Shown here one piece after another: positions 47,701 to 56,933 of a DNA stretch of 64,000 nt. The position numbers were made by a program, and so were the translations under genes. The notes below the pieces were generated by a model that saw only the letters and a list, made by a program, of their open reading frames with translations, did not search any database and was not told the DNA's origin. Source of the stretch: Apostichopus japonicus (taxonomy: Eukaryota; Echinodermata; Holothuroidea; Aspidochirotida; Stichopodidae); contig NC_092581.1 in the NCBI RefSeq assembly GCF_037975245.1, positions 18,779,303-18,843,302 of the forward strand. The letters are read 5' to 3'. Within the stretch, counting starts at the first letter, position 1. Each line of letters begins with the position of its first letter.

Positions 47701-50700
47701 TTTTCACAGGCACGGCACCAGATGTGCTGGAGAAGTGGCAGCTACTGCTAATAACAGTATATGTGGTGTTGGAATTGCTTATGAAGCTGGTATTGGAGGT
47801 AAGCTGCACATTGTCTAAAGGCTAGTGTAATAGGGAAATGAAGTATGTGAGAGTAATGATGCATATATTAGTATGAGTGGTATTCATTGTGATGGCTGAT
47901 GTTAATGTAGTAAGGAATATTAGTGTGAATGGTATTCATTGTGATGGGTGATATTAAAGTAACAAGGAATATATTAGTATGAACGGTATTCATTGTGATG
48001 GGTGATATTAATAAGGAATATATTAGTATGAGATGTATCTGACCAGGAATGATATAAATGCCATACTGTAGAATGAATAAAAGACAGGTTGTTACTGGTG
48101 AATGGGAAAATTGTAGATTATAGTGTTGGCGAAAATGTTTTGATAATTTGAGGAACAAATTTAATGGTACTCACCTTTGGATGATATGAATGTATAGTGA
48201 AGTATGTTTTTAGTATGACTGGTAATATGCATTGGTTGGTTGGTGGACATATGAATGTCAAGATATAGATTAGTATGGCTTGAAGATATTATTTTGGTCA
48301 GAATGTTATAAAGAATATCTGAGTATGAATGGTATTAATTGCATTCACCCTGATGTGATGTGTTGGTAATATGGAGTCATGTTAGTATGAATGTCATACA
48401 CCATGGTAAAAGTAGGGCTATGAATACCACTACTATATCGGTCACTTCCTTATTAAGGATATGAAAGAAACAAACACCCAATGCTTCAGTACAATATAAT
48501 ATAACACTGTAATGGGATGAAGTGGCTATGTCTACACAAGAGTATTATATGAATTCAAAACGAAGGATAAAATTGAATAATTCATACCCAAAATGGTTTT
48601 TGATATAAAGAAAGTTGGATGGGAGAATTAAATTAACACGTAAGGGGTTGGGAAGGGGTAAGTGTACTTATATCAGAGGTGTATTTATGAGTCACTCTCA
48701 TGAAGGTCAAAGTTGAGTTATCATCAACAATATATGTGATTTCACTTGAGTTGTTGACTGTGTACACTCGCTTACTATTCCTATATACAGGCATGAGCTT
48801 TTGCGGAATATCCGTGATTTATTTTCTACCTCGGGGCCAAAACTATTATCCTAACACAATGTAGCATACGCAAACTGGAGCCTATACCGCAATAATTGCA
48901 ATGTTCTGTGATTTTTTTTTTTTTACCCCAGGCTCATCTTTGTATAAAGAAAAGCTTGACACAATTGTTCGAGTTACGTCACTTTTCTAACTTTAGTGAC
49001 TCGAGGTATTTACTTATCACAAACTCTTACAAATACATGCGGTGGTCTCTTGTTCTCCTACAGGCATGAGGATTCTAGATGGCACCGTCACAGACTCCTT
49101 AGAGGCCGAAGCCCTGCTCTACAATCACCATTACATCGACATCTACAGTTGCTGCTGGGGACCGCCCGATAAGGGCAAGGACTTTGCCAAGCCGCATACT
49201 CTCACCGAAGCAGCCATCATCAAAGGAGTAGCAGAGGTTGGACACTATATCCCAGGGCAGACTGGGGTGGGGGGTGGTGGGGCAATGGGTGTGGAGGGGG
49301 CATTCAGGGGGTTATAACCCCAGGATCAATTAGGGGCTCTGGGAAATATGGTATCAATGAGAATATATTCTCATATTTATATTATTCGTAAAGGAAACAT
49401 GAAGTTTTCAAAAAGTGGTTTTAGTTGTTCCTGGGGGCCAAATTGGTTCTTTCCAAGTTATCAATGTTTGCACTGTAACTTAACGTGACAGTGTGATTGA
49501 TGACTGGATGTTGTGAAAATATTGTAATAATATCTCCTTTTTTTAAATTTTATATGAGTTATAATTTGATACATTTTAATAATGCAGATACATCGAATTT
49601 ACACAATTATTCCTAATTGCTTTGGGTAAAAAATGGGAGGGCTTAATTTGCAATGTAACGTCTCTGATCATGCCAGTATATTATCAGCAAATATATAGAT
49701 AATTAGCTGCAGTAGGGTCACAACATATATTGACTACCACAAGAAAGTATATTATTTTTATATTTTTTATTTTTATAAATATATGGAACTCCTGGTCGTT
49801 ACCTCCGATCCCTTCATTGGATACACTTGTCAAGCCCTTGACTAATCGCATATCATAACCGCGCTTGAATTGATTGACGTCATGACTTCATATTTGTTTA
49901 CCATAAGTTGATGATTGCACTAACTGGTGTGATATTGACTATTAAAAAAATTGTATAACTATTGACTATTGTGATGAGGAAACTTGAGCCCTTTAAGATT
50001 GGGCACGCTTGTTGCACGCTTGTTTCTGTTTCATGCGATCCTTGTGAAATCAAACAGTTTCTCCTTACAATTTTTTCATACCCCACCCAGGGCCGTAACG
50101 GAAAGGGTTCTATCTTCGTCTGGGCGTCTGGTAACGGAGGTTCTGCTGACGACGATTGTAACGCAGACGGCTATGTGAGCAGACCGGAAACCATCTCCAT
50201 CGGAGCGGTCAACGACGAAGGCCTCAATGTCTATTTCGCCGAGGCCTGCTCGTCAACGATGGCAGTCACGCTGTCGGGAGGACCCAGCTCGAGCCCTTTC
50301 TCTACTGCGAACGAGAGGGCAGCATACGGATTAAATTTAGTGGTACGCAATGGAAACATTAAAAAAAAAAAAAAATGTGTCATTTGTAGTGGTATGCACT
50401 GGAAACATTTTAAAAAAACTGTGTAATTTGTCTTTCCCTTGTCAAAACTTAATGGGAAAGTTTTTCTCAATGTCAAGAAATATCAAAACATTTAATACTG
50501 AGGGTGTAAAAGGAAGCTGATAGAGGTAGATAAATGTACTTAATTTGCTTTGAATTGAAATGTCACATATATTTATAGATATCTGCAAAATAGTTTAGTA
50601 ACCTTGATGGATTCTGTATGAAACTTTTCATTTTATTCACTGGTTCCTCTTCTTTTTTTTTTCTTCCCTCCCCCCTCCCTCCTCCCATAATTAGGCTACC

Positions 50701-53700
50701 ACTGACCTCCACGGTGAATGCACGACATCATTTGTAGGAACCTCCAGCGCGGCACCGTTAGCGTCCGGTCTCTTTGCGCTCATACTGCAAGCAAAGTAAG
50801 TTGTTAAAATTATTTGAATTGTCTTTCAAAGCTCAAGCTGAGTAGAAAGAAATAAAAGTATGTATGTATGTATGTATTTTAGATCCTCCTGCAAGCAGGC
50901 ACTTGCGAAGAAGCCTCATTGGCTTATCAAAGCCACAAGCTGACCGAAGTCAGTCTCTTAAATTTATGTTTAACATCCATGATTATGAATTGTCAATTGT
51001 CAACAACTCTGTAACTGGACGACATACATTAATCTTGGAGTGACTCAAACCGGGGACCTTATGATTGGAAGGCACCGGCGTTAACCACTGAGCTAACACT
51101 CCTAGTGATTTCCAAAGTAAATGTAAGTGTTTGGATAGTGGACCAAAGAATGAGTTGTTTGTGTGGTGTAGAGACATCCACAGCTGCATTAAATATCAAT
51201 TTTGTTCTGGGGGTATATCTTATAATGGGGTTACTGCTGTACTTGCCAGTATTGATAAGAGGTTTTTCCTCGAAGTGAAACCCATGGCTCTCAACAACAT
51301 GATGTGTAGGGTTTGCTTGTTCTATTTTAAAGGTAGCAAATTTGAGAAAGGGTATAGTGCTGTCAATGTTACAATGTGACCGCAGAATATCCACCGATGA
51401 AGAATGTGGAAAATATAATTGAATTAATGGTTATTGGTCATCCAGTGAAATGTAATTGGACCCTGGAAGGTTGTAGCAAAATTTGAGAGAGGTTATAGTG
51501 CTGTCAATGATACTGATACTGCATTTACAATCACAATCTCTCATATTTTTCCCTAACAAACAGGGGTACCCTGTGGTAATGATATTATTCAAGAAGTATT
51601 GAAGGGGATTAGACTATTGACTGGATGCGTATCTGTAGTACAGTGAAATGTAATAACAGACGCTAAAAGAGATTGTCCCCAGGTGTACTGATAACTGTTT
51701 TGATATTAGAAAACATTTATATTCCCCTTTCCCAGTCCCAACTTGACCTGTTGGAAACTCCAAAATATTGAAGCTTGGTTCTTCTTTCAAACATGGAGGT
51801 TTTTACCTCCATGTTTCAAACTAGCAAACATTTGCAAATAGAGTGCACTGTGGTAAATAATATGATTATAAGCTACTTATCAGCATTGAAGGGGAAACTG
51901 TTAAAGGGTGTGAAGACTCGCGAACAAATAAACGCCTCATGCCGGTAATCTGACCTAGTTTGGAATGAGGTGTAACAGAAGTGTTAGACACCACCATCGA
52001 TCCCAGAAAATACAAACACAGCTTGCTTCCTTCGGTAATTAGACACTAGTGTACAGTCAGTACATGCAGCTATGGTCAATACCCACAACACAGTGTACAT
52101 ATAATAGCAGCAATGGACATCTCAGGTCTAGATAAAAGATAACAAGGTATCACGTTTCATTACTGTCTGCATTTTGTAGCGACACGAACAAAATGTCACT
52201 TGCAAGCAACGGAAAGTTAACTTTTTCAGATGGCCGCACACGGTTTGGGGCGAGTCTTCAATGCCTTTAAGTGGATGTGTCCAATGACATGCAAATATAC
52301 TCTGGGAGATTTCTTTCAGTTTCATTTTATACCATCTTTACATCGACGACCTTCTTTACCTATTCTTTCTTTCAGTCCCAATCTTACCTGGCGAGACCTC
52401 CAGCATATTATATCTCAGGGATGCTTCATCCCGAGTCCCATGGAGGACGGATGGCACATCAATGGCGCTGGTTTTCATCTGAATCATATGGTCGGGTTTG
52501 GTGTTCTCGACGCCGGCAAGATGGTGGAACTGGCGCTCAAGTGGGAACCCGTCGGCAAGAGGCGGAAATGCATCGTTAAGAACCAAGAGATTGAACTGTA
52601 AGTTCAGAAGCATTTCTATGTGTGATTTCATTTTTTACACTCGTCATAGGATTAAAACCATATCCTCGTTTAGTGCTTAGGTTTGACTGCCTCTCTACCC
52701 TGTCCCATTACTACTGGTGCACTCTTTACGTACTTCTGAAAAGTGAATTTAAGAATGGGCTTTAGAAACATGACTTTTGTATCAGATGCGAAGATCTCAG
52801 GTCAAGGTTTAGAAAGGTTTCAGAGAAGTCGGCTCAGCATGCAATGCTTGAATAAAAGGTAGTAAAACCTGCAAACTATATGTTTAGATGGCAGCGACAT
52901 TCCAACATGATAATCGCATTATTTATAACTGAAGCACTCCTACATTCCCCTGGATTATCACCCTGAGGATTATCCTCTCCACCAGAATGGTGCAGCCTCG
53001 TTGCTGGATGGCTAATAACAACATCTAAACACTTTTAAGCAGCTCTAGTCCTTTCTTATGCCAAACTGGCCTTAAAGTCATGGTAGAATTTCTGTGCAAG
53101 GCAATGTAGGCCTAGCCTACAGGTCGACATTTTCTTTTGAACAATTTGCCGATACGGTAGAGAAAGGAACTATGATCAGTAACATTTGACGCCCAGTCAC
53201 GATTCTTCTTGAATTTTTCAGAGCGGTCGAACAAGGCCATTCAAGACGACAGAGTATGGAGATCACCGGCTGTAAACACATCACAAAGCTAGAGCACACC
53301 ATCGCGCACATCTCGTTCGAGTCCCCTCGACGAGGAGACGTGGCCATCACCCTGCACTCCCCCTTTGGCACCCCGTCCGAGCTGCTGTCCACTCGGAAGT
53401 ACGACGACAGCAAGGACGGTATCCAGAATTGGCCGTTCATGTCGGTGCACAACTGGGGGGAGGCCCCGCAGGGAAAGTGGACCCTAGAGATATCATACCA
53501 CCCTACCCCACCAGACACCGGCGAGAGACCCACGGTCCTACCCCGCGGGAAAAACATCGCCGCGGTGACGATGTGGGGCTTCACGTTCTACGGTACGGGG
53601 GAGTATGGTGACGAGAGTGGAAGCTCCGAGGAGGTAGAGGAGGGATCCAGAGTGTTCGAGGACAAAGCCGGCAAGGATGACATGGACACCATCCTCCACA

Positions 53701-54188
53701 TCTACAACTCGGAGCAGAGGTCCGACGAAGAGATCCACGTGGACCTGGACGACGTCGCAGCCGGGGCTAACCTGCCCCCGAATCTACAGAACAACATGAA
53801 GGGCACTGAAATCAACACAAACCACTTCGATAAGAACGCTCCGATCGAGACCAGAGACCTTCTGGTCGGCTTTCTGGAGTACAAAAGAGAAGAAGGGGAA
53901 CTGATGGAGTTCCTCCGCGGTCTGGAGACGGACACCCTCGAGAGGTTGTACGAGGAGGTGGAGGGGGAGTTGGCAGAAGAGGAAGAGAGGGCTGCCTACG
54001 AGGAAAAAATGGACACGGATTGGGATGGTCGAAAAACTAGTCAAGATAGTCAAAAGAGAGGGATGGCTTTGGAAGAGAAGAAGAAATCATCAGAGAAGGG
54101 GAAAGATTTAGTACGGAGGAGGAAAGTGTCTAGACAAAAGGCAGCTGTGTTGAGGGAACTTCTACGAGAAGTCGAGAGTAGGAAGTAA
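35746..54188 (+). CDS. Proprotein convertase, subtilisin/kexin-like (neuroendocrine convertase 1/2-like), complete
   Basis: Coding exons are 35746-35916, 37504-37605, 38783-38923, 40053-40161, 46567-46604, 47312-47409, 47710-47798, 49064-49236, 50091-50342, 50695-50795, 52376-52597 and 53222-54188 (TAA 54186-54188). All are GT-AG with matching phases and sum to 2463 nt (820 residues). A hydrophobic signal peptide (residues 1-24) precedes the prodomain (EWAVQIKGG), a candidate cleavage site HERR near 107, and the catalytic domain: Asp173 (SIVDDG), His221 (HGTRCAG), oxyanion Asn322 (ASGNGG), Ser408 (GTSSAAP). The P domain has an RRGD motif (RGD 536-538) and GTGEYG near 630. The tail of about 190 residues is acidic then basic, with no membrane segment. 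Such enzymes cut precursors after basic pairs in the secretory pathway. The subfamily is unresolved: [15 protein letters not shown] recalls PC2, the oxyanion Asn and P domain recall PC1/furin, and IYSC and SIGAV recall PC7. The upstream in-frame ATG at 35695 would precede the signal peptide and is less likely. Confidence 0.93.
35988..36040 (+). repeat. Duplicated fragment of convertase first coding exon in the intron
   Basis: This ~53-bp stretch repeats 35854-35904 of the exon, sharing GTTGCTAGGGAAACAGGATT and TGAGTT. It lies about 70 bp past the real donor and lacks the GACAG|GT end, so it is not a functional exon copy. Confidence 0.75.
36850..37405 (+). repeat. Intronic tandem array, ~90-bp unit, about 6 copies
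   Basis: Units carry AGTTTGTATTGTAAGACTTC, then ACTTATCACTTACATTACCT, and end in a pyrimidine tract plus TTATTTCCAG or TTATTTTCAG followed by GAGTTAG. Each unit therefore has a 3'-splice-site-like end. It lies about 100 bp upstream of exon 2 of the convertase gene. Confidence 0.85.
37646..38010 (+). mobile_element. Non-autonomous piggyBac-like element, copy B
   Basis: TTAA at 37646-37649 and 38007-38010 bound a 365-bp copy in the same family as copies A, C and D. It starts AGGGTGTAAAGACTC and ends GGCGAGTCTTCAATGCCT. It begins 40 bp downstream of the exon 2 donor of the convertase gene. Confidence 0.8.
38011..40052. other. Convertase introns around exon 3, little recognised
   Basis: Outside exon 38783-38923 this is AT-rich intron with short ATT/GTT runs near 38468-38505 and TGTATTGTAT runs near 39870-39945. 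Confidence 0.5.
40470..40752. repeat. ~140-bp direct tandem duplication in intron 4
   Basis: Two copies share ACAGTATGTTGCTTAATAAA, GTACTTCCAAATATGC and TTCAATAATGGTCACTC. They differ by point changes and an AAAAAAG insertion. Confidence 0.85.
41556..44400 (+). repeat. 39-bp satellite array (~70 copies) in convertase intron 4
   Basis: The unit runs AGACTGTTTCTTCCTGTCAC then TTTATAGAGTCAATGAATT, 39 bp in total. Every unit contains a pyrimidine-rich tract ending in TAG or CAG, like a 3' splice site. Because 39 is a multiple of three, one frame stays open and gives 13-residue repeats ([13 protein letters not shown]); I treat these as non-coding. A variant pair of units (GAGGAAATGAACAAGAC, then GAGAATAATGAATTAGAC) recurs near 42437, 43140, 43491 and 43920, showing higher-order duplication of blocks. 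Confidence 0.95.
45225..45700. repeat. ~245-bp direct tandem duplication in intron 4
   Basis: Two copies (about 45225-45470 and 45471-45700) share CAGAATGCAGTTTAATTTCA, TTTATGTTTGCATGCATTTC and GAGATAACGATGTATTTGAT. Both end in C-rich stretches. Confidence 0.85.
47850..48060. repeat. Degenerate tandem repeat, ~45-60-bp unit
   Basis: GGTATTCATTGTGATGG and GAATATATTAGTATGA recur three to four times, with weaker copies reaching about 48400. It lies in the intron before the exon at 49064-49236. Confidence 0.7.
50858..51103 (-). mobile_element. tRNA-derived SINE (family 1), near full length
   Basis: Read on the minus strand it starts GGAGTGTTAGCTCAGTGG, giving an A-box TAGCTCAGTGG, followed by B-box GGTTTGAGTCACTCC, a ~150-bp body and an (ATAC)n tail. 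It is inserted in the intron after the convertase exon ending at 50795. Confidence 0.85.
51901..52270 (+). mobile_element. Non-autonomous piggyBac-like element, copy C
   Basis: TTAA at both ends, starts AGGGTGTGAAGACTCGC, ends GGCGAGTCTTCAATGCCT. Length 370 bp. It ends only 105 bp upstream of the convertase exon at 52376, so it lies close to the branch-point region of that intron. Confidence 0.8.
52598..53221. other. Last intron of convertase gene, nothing recognised
   Basis: No repeat boundary or alternative exon is evident. The acceptor TTTTTCAG at 53214-53221 is clear. Confidence 0.6.
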
Positions 54189-54570
54189 AAGTTTAGGTAG
54201 AGTTGTCTTTGCAAAATATGCTTTACATCTAATTATGAAAATAATAGTTAACCAGTATATGAAGGTGATAAAAAAAAATTATGTCATAGATTGTTTCCAG
54301 AGGTATTCTAGAGTAATGGAAATTTATTTTAATATCAAAATTATTTATCGAGAATTCAAGATTGTGTAGGTGGGATATATTTAACTTGATCGTAGTAAAC
54401 CAGAAAAGTTGAGATGTAGTATTTTTTAGCTCAGGAGAGTATGTAGTCTAGAGTGCCCTGGTATTTAAACTGGTGGTTACAACCCTCTTTTAGTGTCACA
54501 AAACTATTCAAAAGTTTCGCCAAATATTTAGAAGGAAGCACAAAAATCTTATACGTGATGCTATAAATTA

Positions 54571-55465
54571 AATCTAATGTTGTCTAGCTGAGTAGGATGG
54601 TGTTTAGATGAATCTTACTTTGGGTTAGGTGTATCTCATGTGGTGCTTAGATGCCTAACACATGGTGTTTTAATACACCTTAATGGTGTCTAGATGAGTA
54701 GGATGGTGTTTCGTACTTTGGGTTAGATTTATCTCATGTGGTTTTTAGATGCCTAATACATGGTGTTTTAATACACCTTAATGGTGTCTAGATGAGTAGG
54801 ATGGTGTTTAGATGAATCTTACTTTGGGGTTAGGTGCCTCTCATGTGGTTTTAAGATGCCTTACACATGGTGTTTTAATACACCTTAATGGTGTCTAGAT
54901 GAGTAGGATGCTGTTAAGATGAATCCTATTTTGGGTTAGATTTATTTCATGTGGTGTTTAGATGCCTTACACATGGTGTTTTAATACACCTTAATGGTGT
55001 CTAGATGAGTAGGATGGTGTTTAGATGAATCTTACTTTGGGGTTAGGTGTATCTCATGTGGTGCTTAGATGCCTAACACATGGTGTTCTAGTACACCTTA
55101 ATGGTGTCTAGATGAGTAGGATGGTGTTTAGATGAATCTTACTTTGGGGTTAGGTGTATCTCATGTGGTGCTTAGATGCCTAACACATGGTGTTTAAATA
55201 CACCTTAATGGTGTCTAGATGAGTATGATGGTGTTTAGATGAATCTTACTTTGGTGTTAGGTGTTTCTCATGCGGTGCTTAGATGCCTAACACATGGTGT
55301 TTAAGTACACCTTAATGGTGTCTTGATGAGTAGGATGGTGTTTAGATGAATCCTATTTTGGGTTAGATTTATCTCATGTGGTGTTTACATGCCGTACACA
55401 TGGTGTTTTAATACACCTTTATGGTGTCTAGATGAGTAGGATGGTGTTTAGATGAATCTAACTTT
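54571..55465. repeat. ~107-bp tandem array, 8-9 copies, downstream of convertase stop
   Basis: CACCTTAATGGTGTCTAGAT recurs at about 54676, 54774, 54881, 54987, 55094, 55201 and 55309, with a final variant at 55414; most spacings are 105-108 bp. It starts about 380 bp after the stop codon and could be part of the 3' UTR. No AATAAA is seen between the stop and the array. Confidence 0.9.
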
Positions 55466-55654
55466 TCTTATTTTTGGCAATGTCATTGGACCTCTCGACA
55501 CAGCCTTTAATTCTAGTAGATTTTTTTTAATAGTACATGTTGGTCTTAAACTTGTCTTTTGAGGTAAAAGGACATTTTAGGAGCAAAAAGAAGTGAAGTT
55601 TTCATTATCGTTGAGTAGTTTTCTTTTGTGTGCAATCCATTTCTTATTTCTCTA

Positions 55655-55870
55655 TTTGTAAAGGGGTTAGTGTCTCTAGTATTTAAGATGGGAATAGGTT
55701 CTTTAGTAACTTTAAAGAAGGTGAGTTTCGGTAATAGTAACTTTCAAGAGGATTAGCTTCTTTAGCATATGTTAAAAGAAGATTAATTTCTTTAATACTC
55801 ACTTTAAAGGGGGTCAGTTTCTTGAGTATTTGTAAAGGGGTTAGTTTCGTTAGTATTTTTAGTAAATTAA
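55655..55870. repeat. Degenerate ~38-bp tandem repeats
   Basis: About five copies of a loose unit with TAAAGGGG or TTTAAAG, TTAGTTTC and TTTAGTA phrases. Confidence 0.6.
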
Positions 55871-56094
55871 TTCCACCCAATGATGTGTGTGCTAATTTTA
55901 TCAGTTTCAGTAATTAACTTGTTTCTAAATTCTGATTCAGTGGAAAATTGTTTTCTTCATTAATTTCTTCTTTTCGACTATAAATTTGCTTTCATTGCAA
56001 AAGTTATTAAGAGTGGTAGGTTGTTGGATTACAAAGGGAGTGATATGGAGAGAGAGAGAGAGAGAGATTGATACAGTGAGAGAAAGAGATAGTT

Positions 56095-56933
56095 TTAAAG
56101 GGTGTGAAGACTCGCACAAAAAGAAACGTCTCATGCCGGTAATCTGACCTAGCTTCGAATGAGGTGTAACAGAAGTGTTAGACACCACCATCGATCCCAG
56201 AAAATACACACACAGCTTGCTACCGTCGGTAATTAGACACTAGTGTACAGTCAGTACATACAGCTGCGGTCAATACGCACAGCACAGTGTACAAACAATA
56301 CAGCAATGGACATCACAGGTTCAGCTAAAGATAACAAGGTTTCATTACTGTAGCATGGTGACTTCGAAGTTCGGACACTTAAGATTTAAAGCACCCCAAA
56401 ACTAAATCTTCTGGTATAAATCACCTGAAAATATACTTCATATGGTGGGAGAATTGTGTTATAGTACGATACACGGCCAAACTTTCTTTCCTGCAAACTG
56501 TTTTCACGTTGTATTCCAAGAAGATTCTTCGTGATTTTGGAACTGGTATTTCTTTGCTAGAGTATTGCGAAGTTCGGACACGCAACCCACAGTGTGGCAC
56601 TAGTGATAAAATTGGTGGCGCAGTTGCTCTTTCAGTAATTATAACAGACTTCATAGATCTTCGTCATTTTAGTGACAAATATGTAAGTAATTTCTTGCAC
56701 ACGGGCCATTTTGGAGAGAAAATAACTGTAGCTTCGTACTTTTTGGTGAAATTTGGCTCTTCCTGTAGGTTTTCATGGTGGAATCGTGTATTTCTTAGGG
56801 TGTCCGAACTTCGCAATACTGACTATACTGTCTGCATTTTGTAGAGACGAACAAAACGTCACTTGCAAGCAACAGAAAGTTACCTTTTTCAGATGGCTGC
56901 ACAGGGTTTAGGGCGAGTCTTCAATGCCTTTAA
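56095..56933 (+). mobile_element. Non-autonomous piggyBac-like element, copy D, split by an insertion
   Basis: TTAA at 56095-56098 and 56930-56933. Its left 250 bp and right 105 bp match copies B and C. The middle is interrupted by the element at 56351-56825; without it the copy would be about 360 bp, equal to the others. Confidence 0.85.
56351..56825. mobile_element. 475-bp element nested in piggyBac-like copy D
   Basis: Inverted CGAAGTTCGGACAC (56365-56378) and GTGTCCGAACTTCG (56800-56813) lie near the ends. TACTG flanks both sides (56346-56350 and 56826-56830), matching a single TACTG in the uninterrupted copies, so it is a likely 5-bp target duplication. A third CGAAGTTCGGACAC is internal (about 56569). 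A 111-residue frame across it looks incidental. Superfamily not assigned. Confidence 0.7.

Noticed and set aside
48780-48800. Duplicate acceptor resembling the exon at 49064 (ACAGGCATGAG)
   Set aside because: The match is about 11 bases only and the downstream sequence is not related to the exon.
49962-50426. 154-residue single-exon gene
   Set aside because: It is the convertase exon 50091-50342 extended into both introns.
53117-54053. Long minus-strand frames opposite the last convertase exon
   Set aside because: They are shadows of a GC-rich conserved exon; no family features on that strand.
56509-56844. 111-residue frame as a transposase
   Set aside because: It runs across the end of the nested element and lacks any catalytic motif I recognise.
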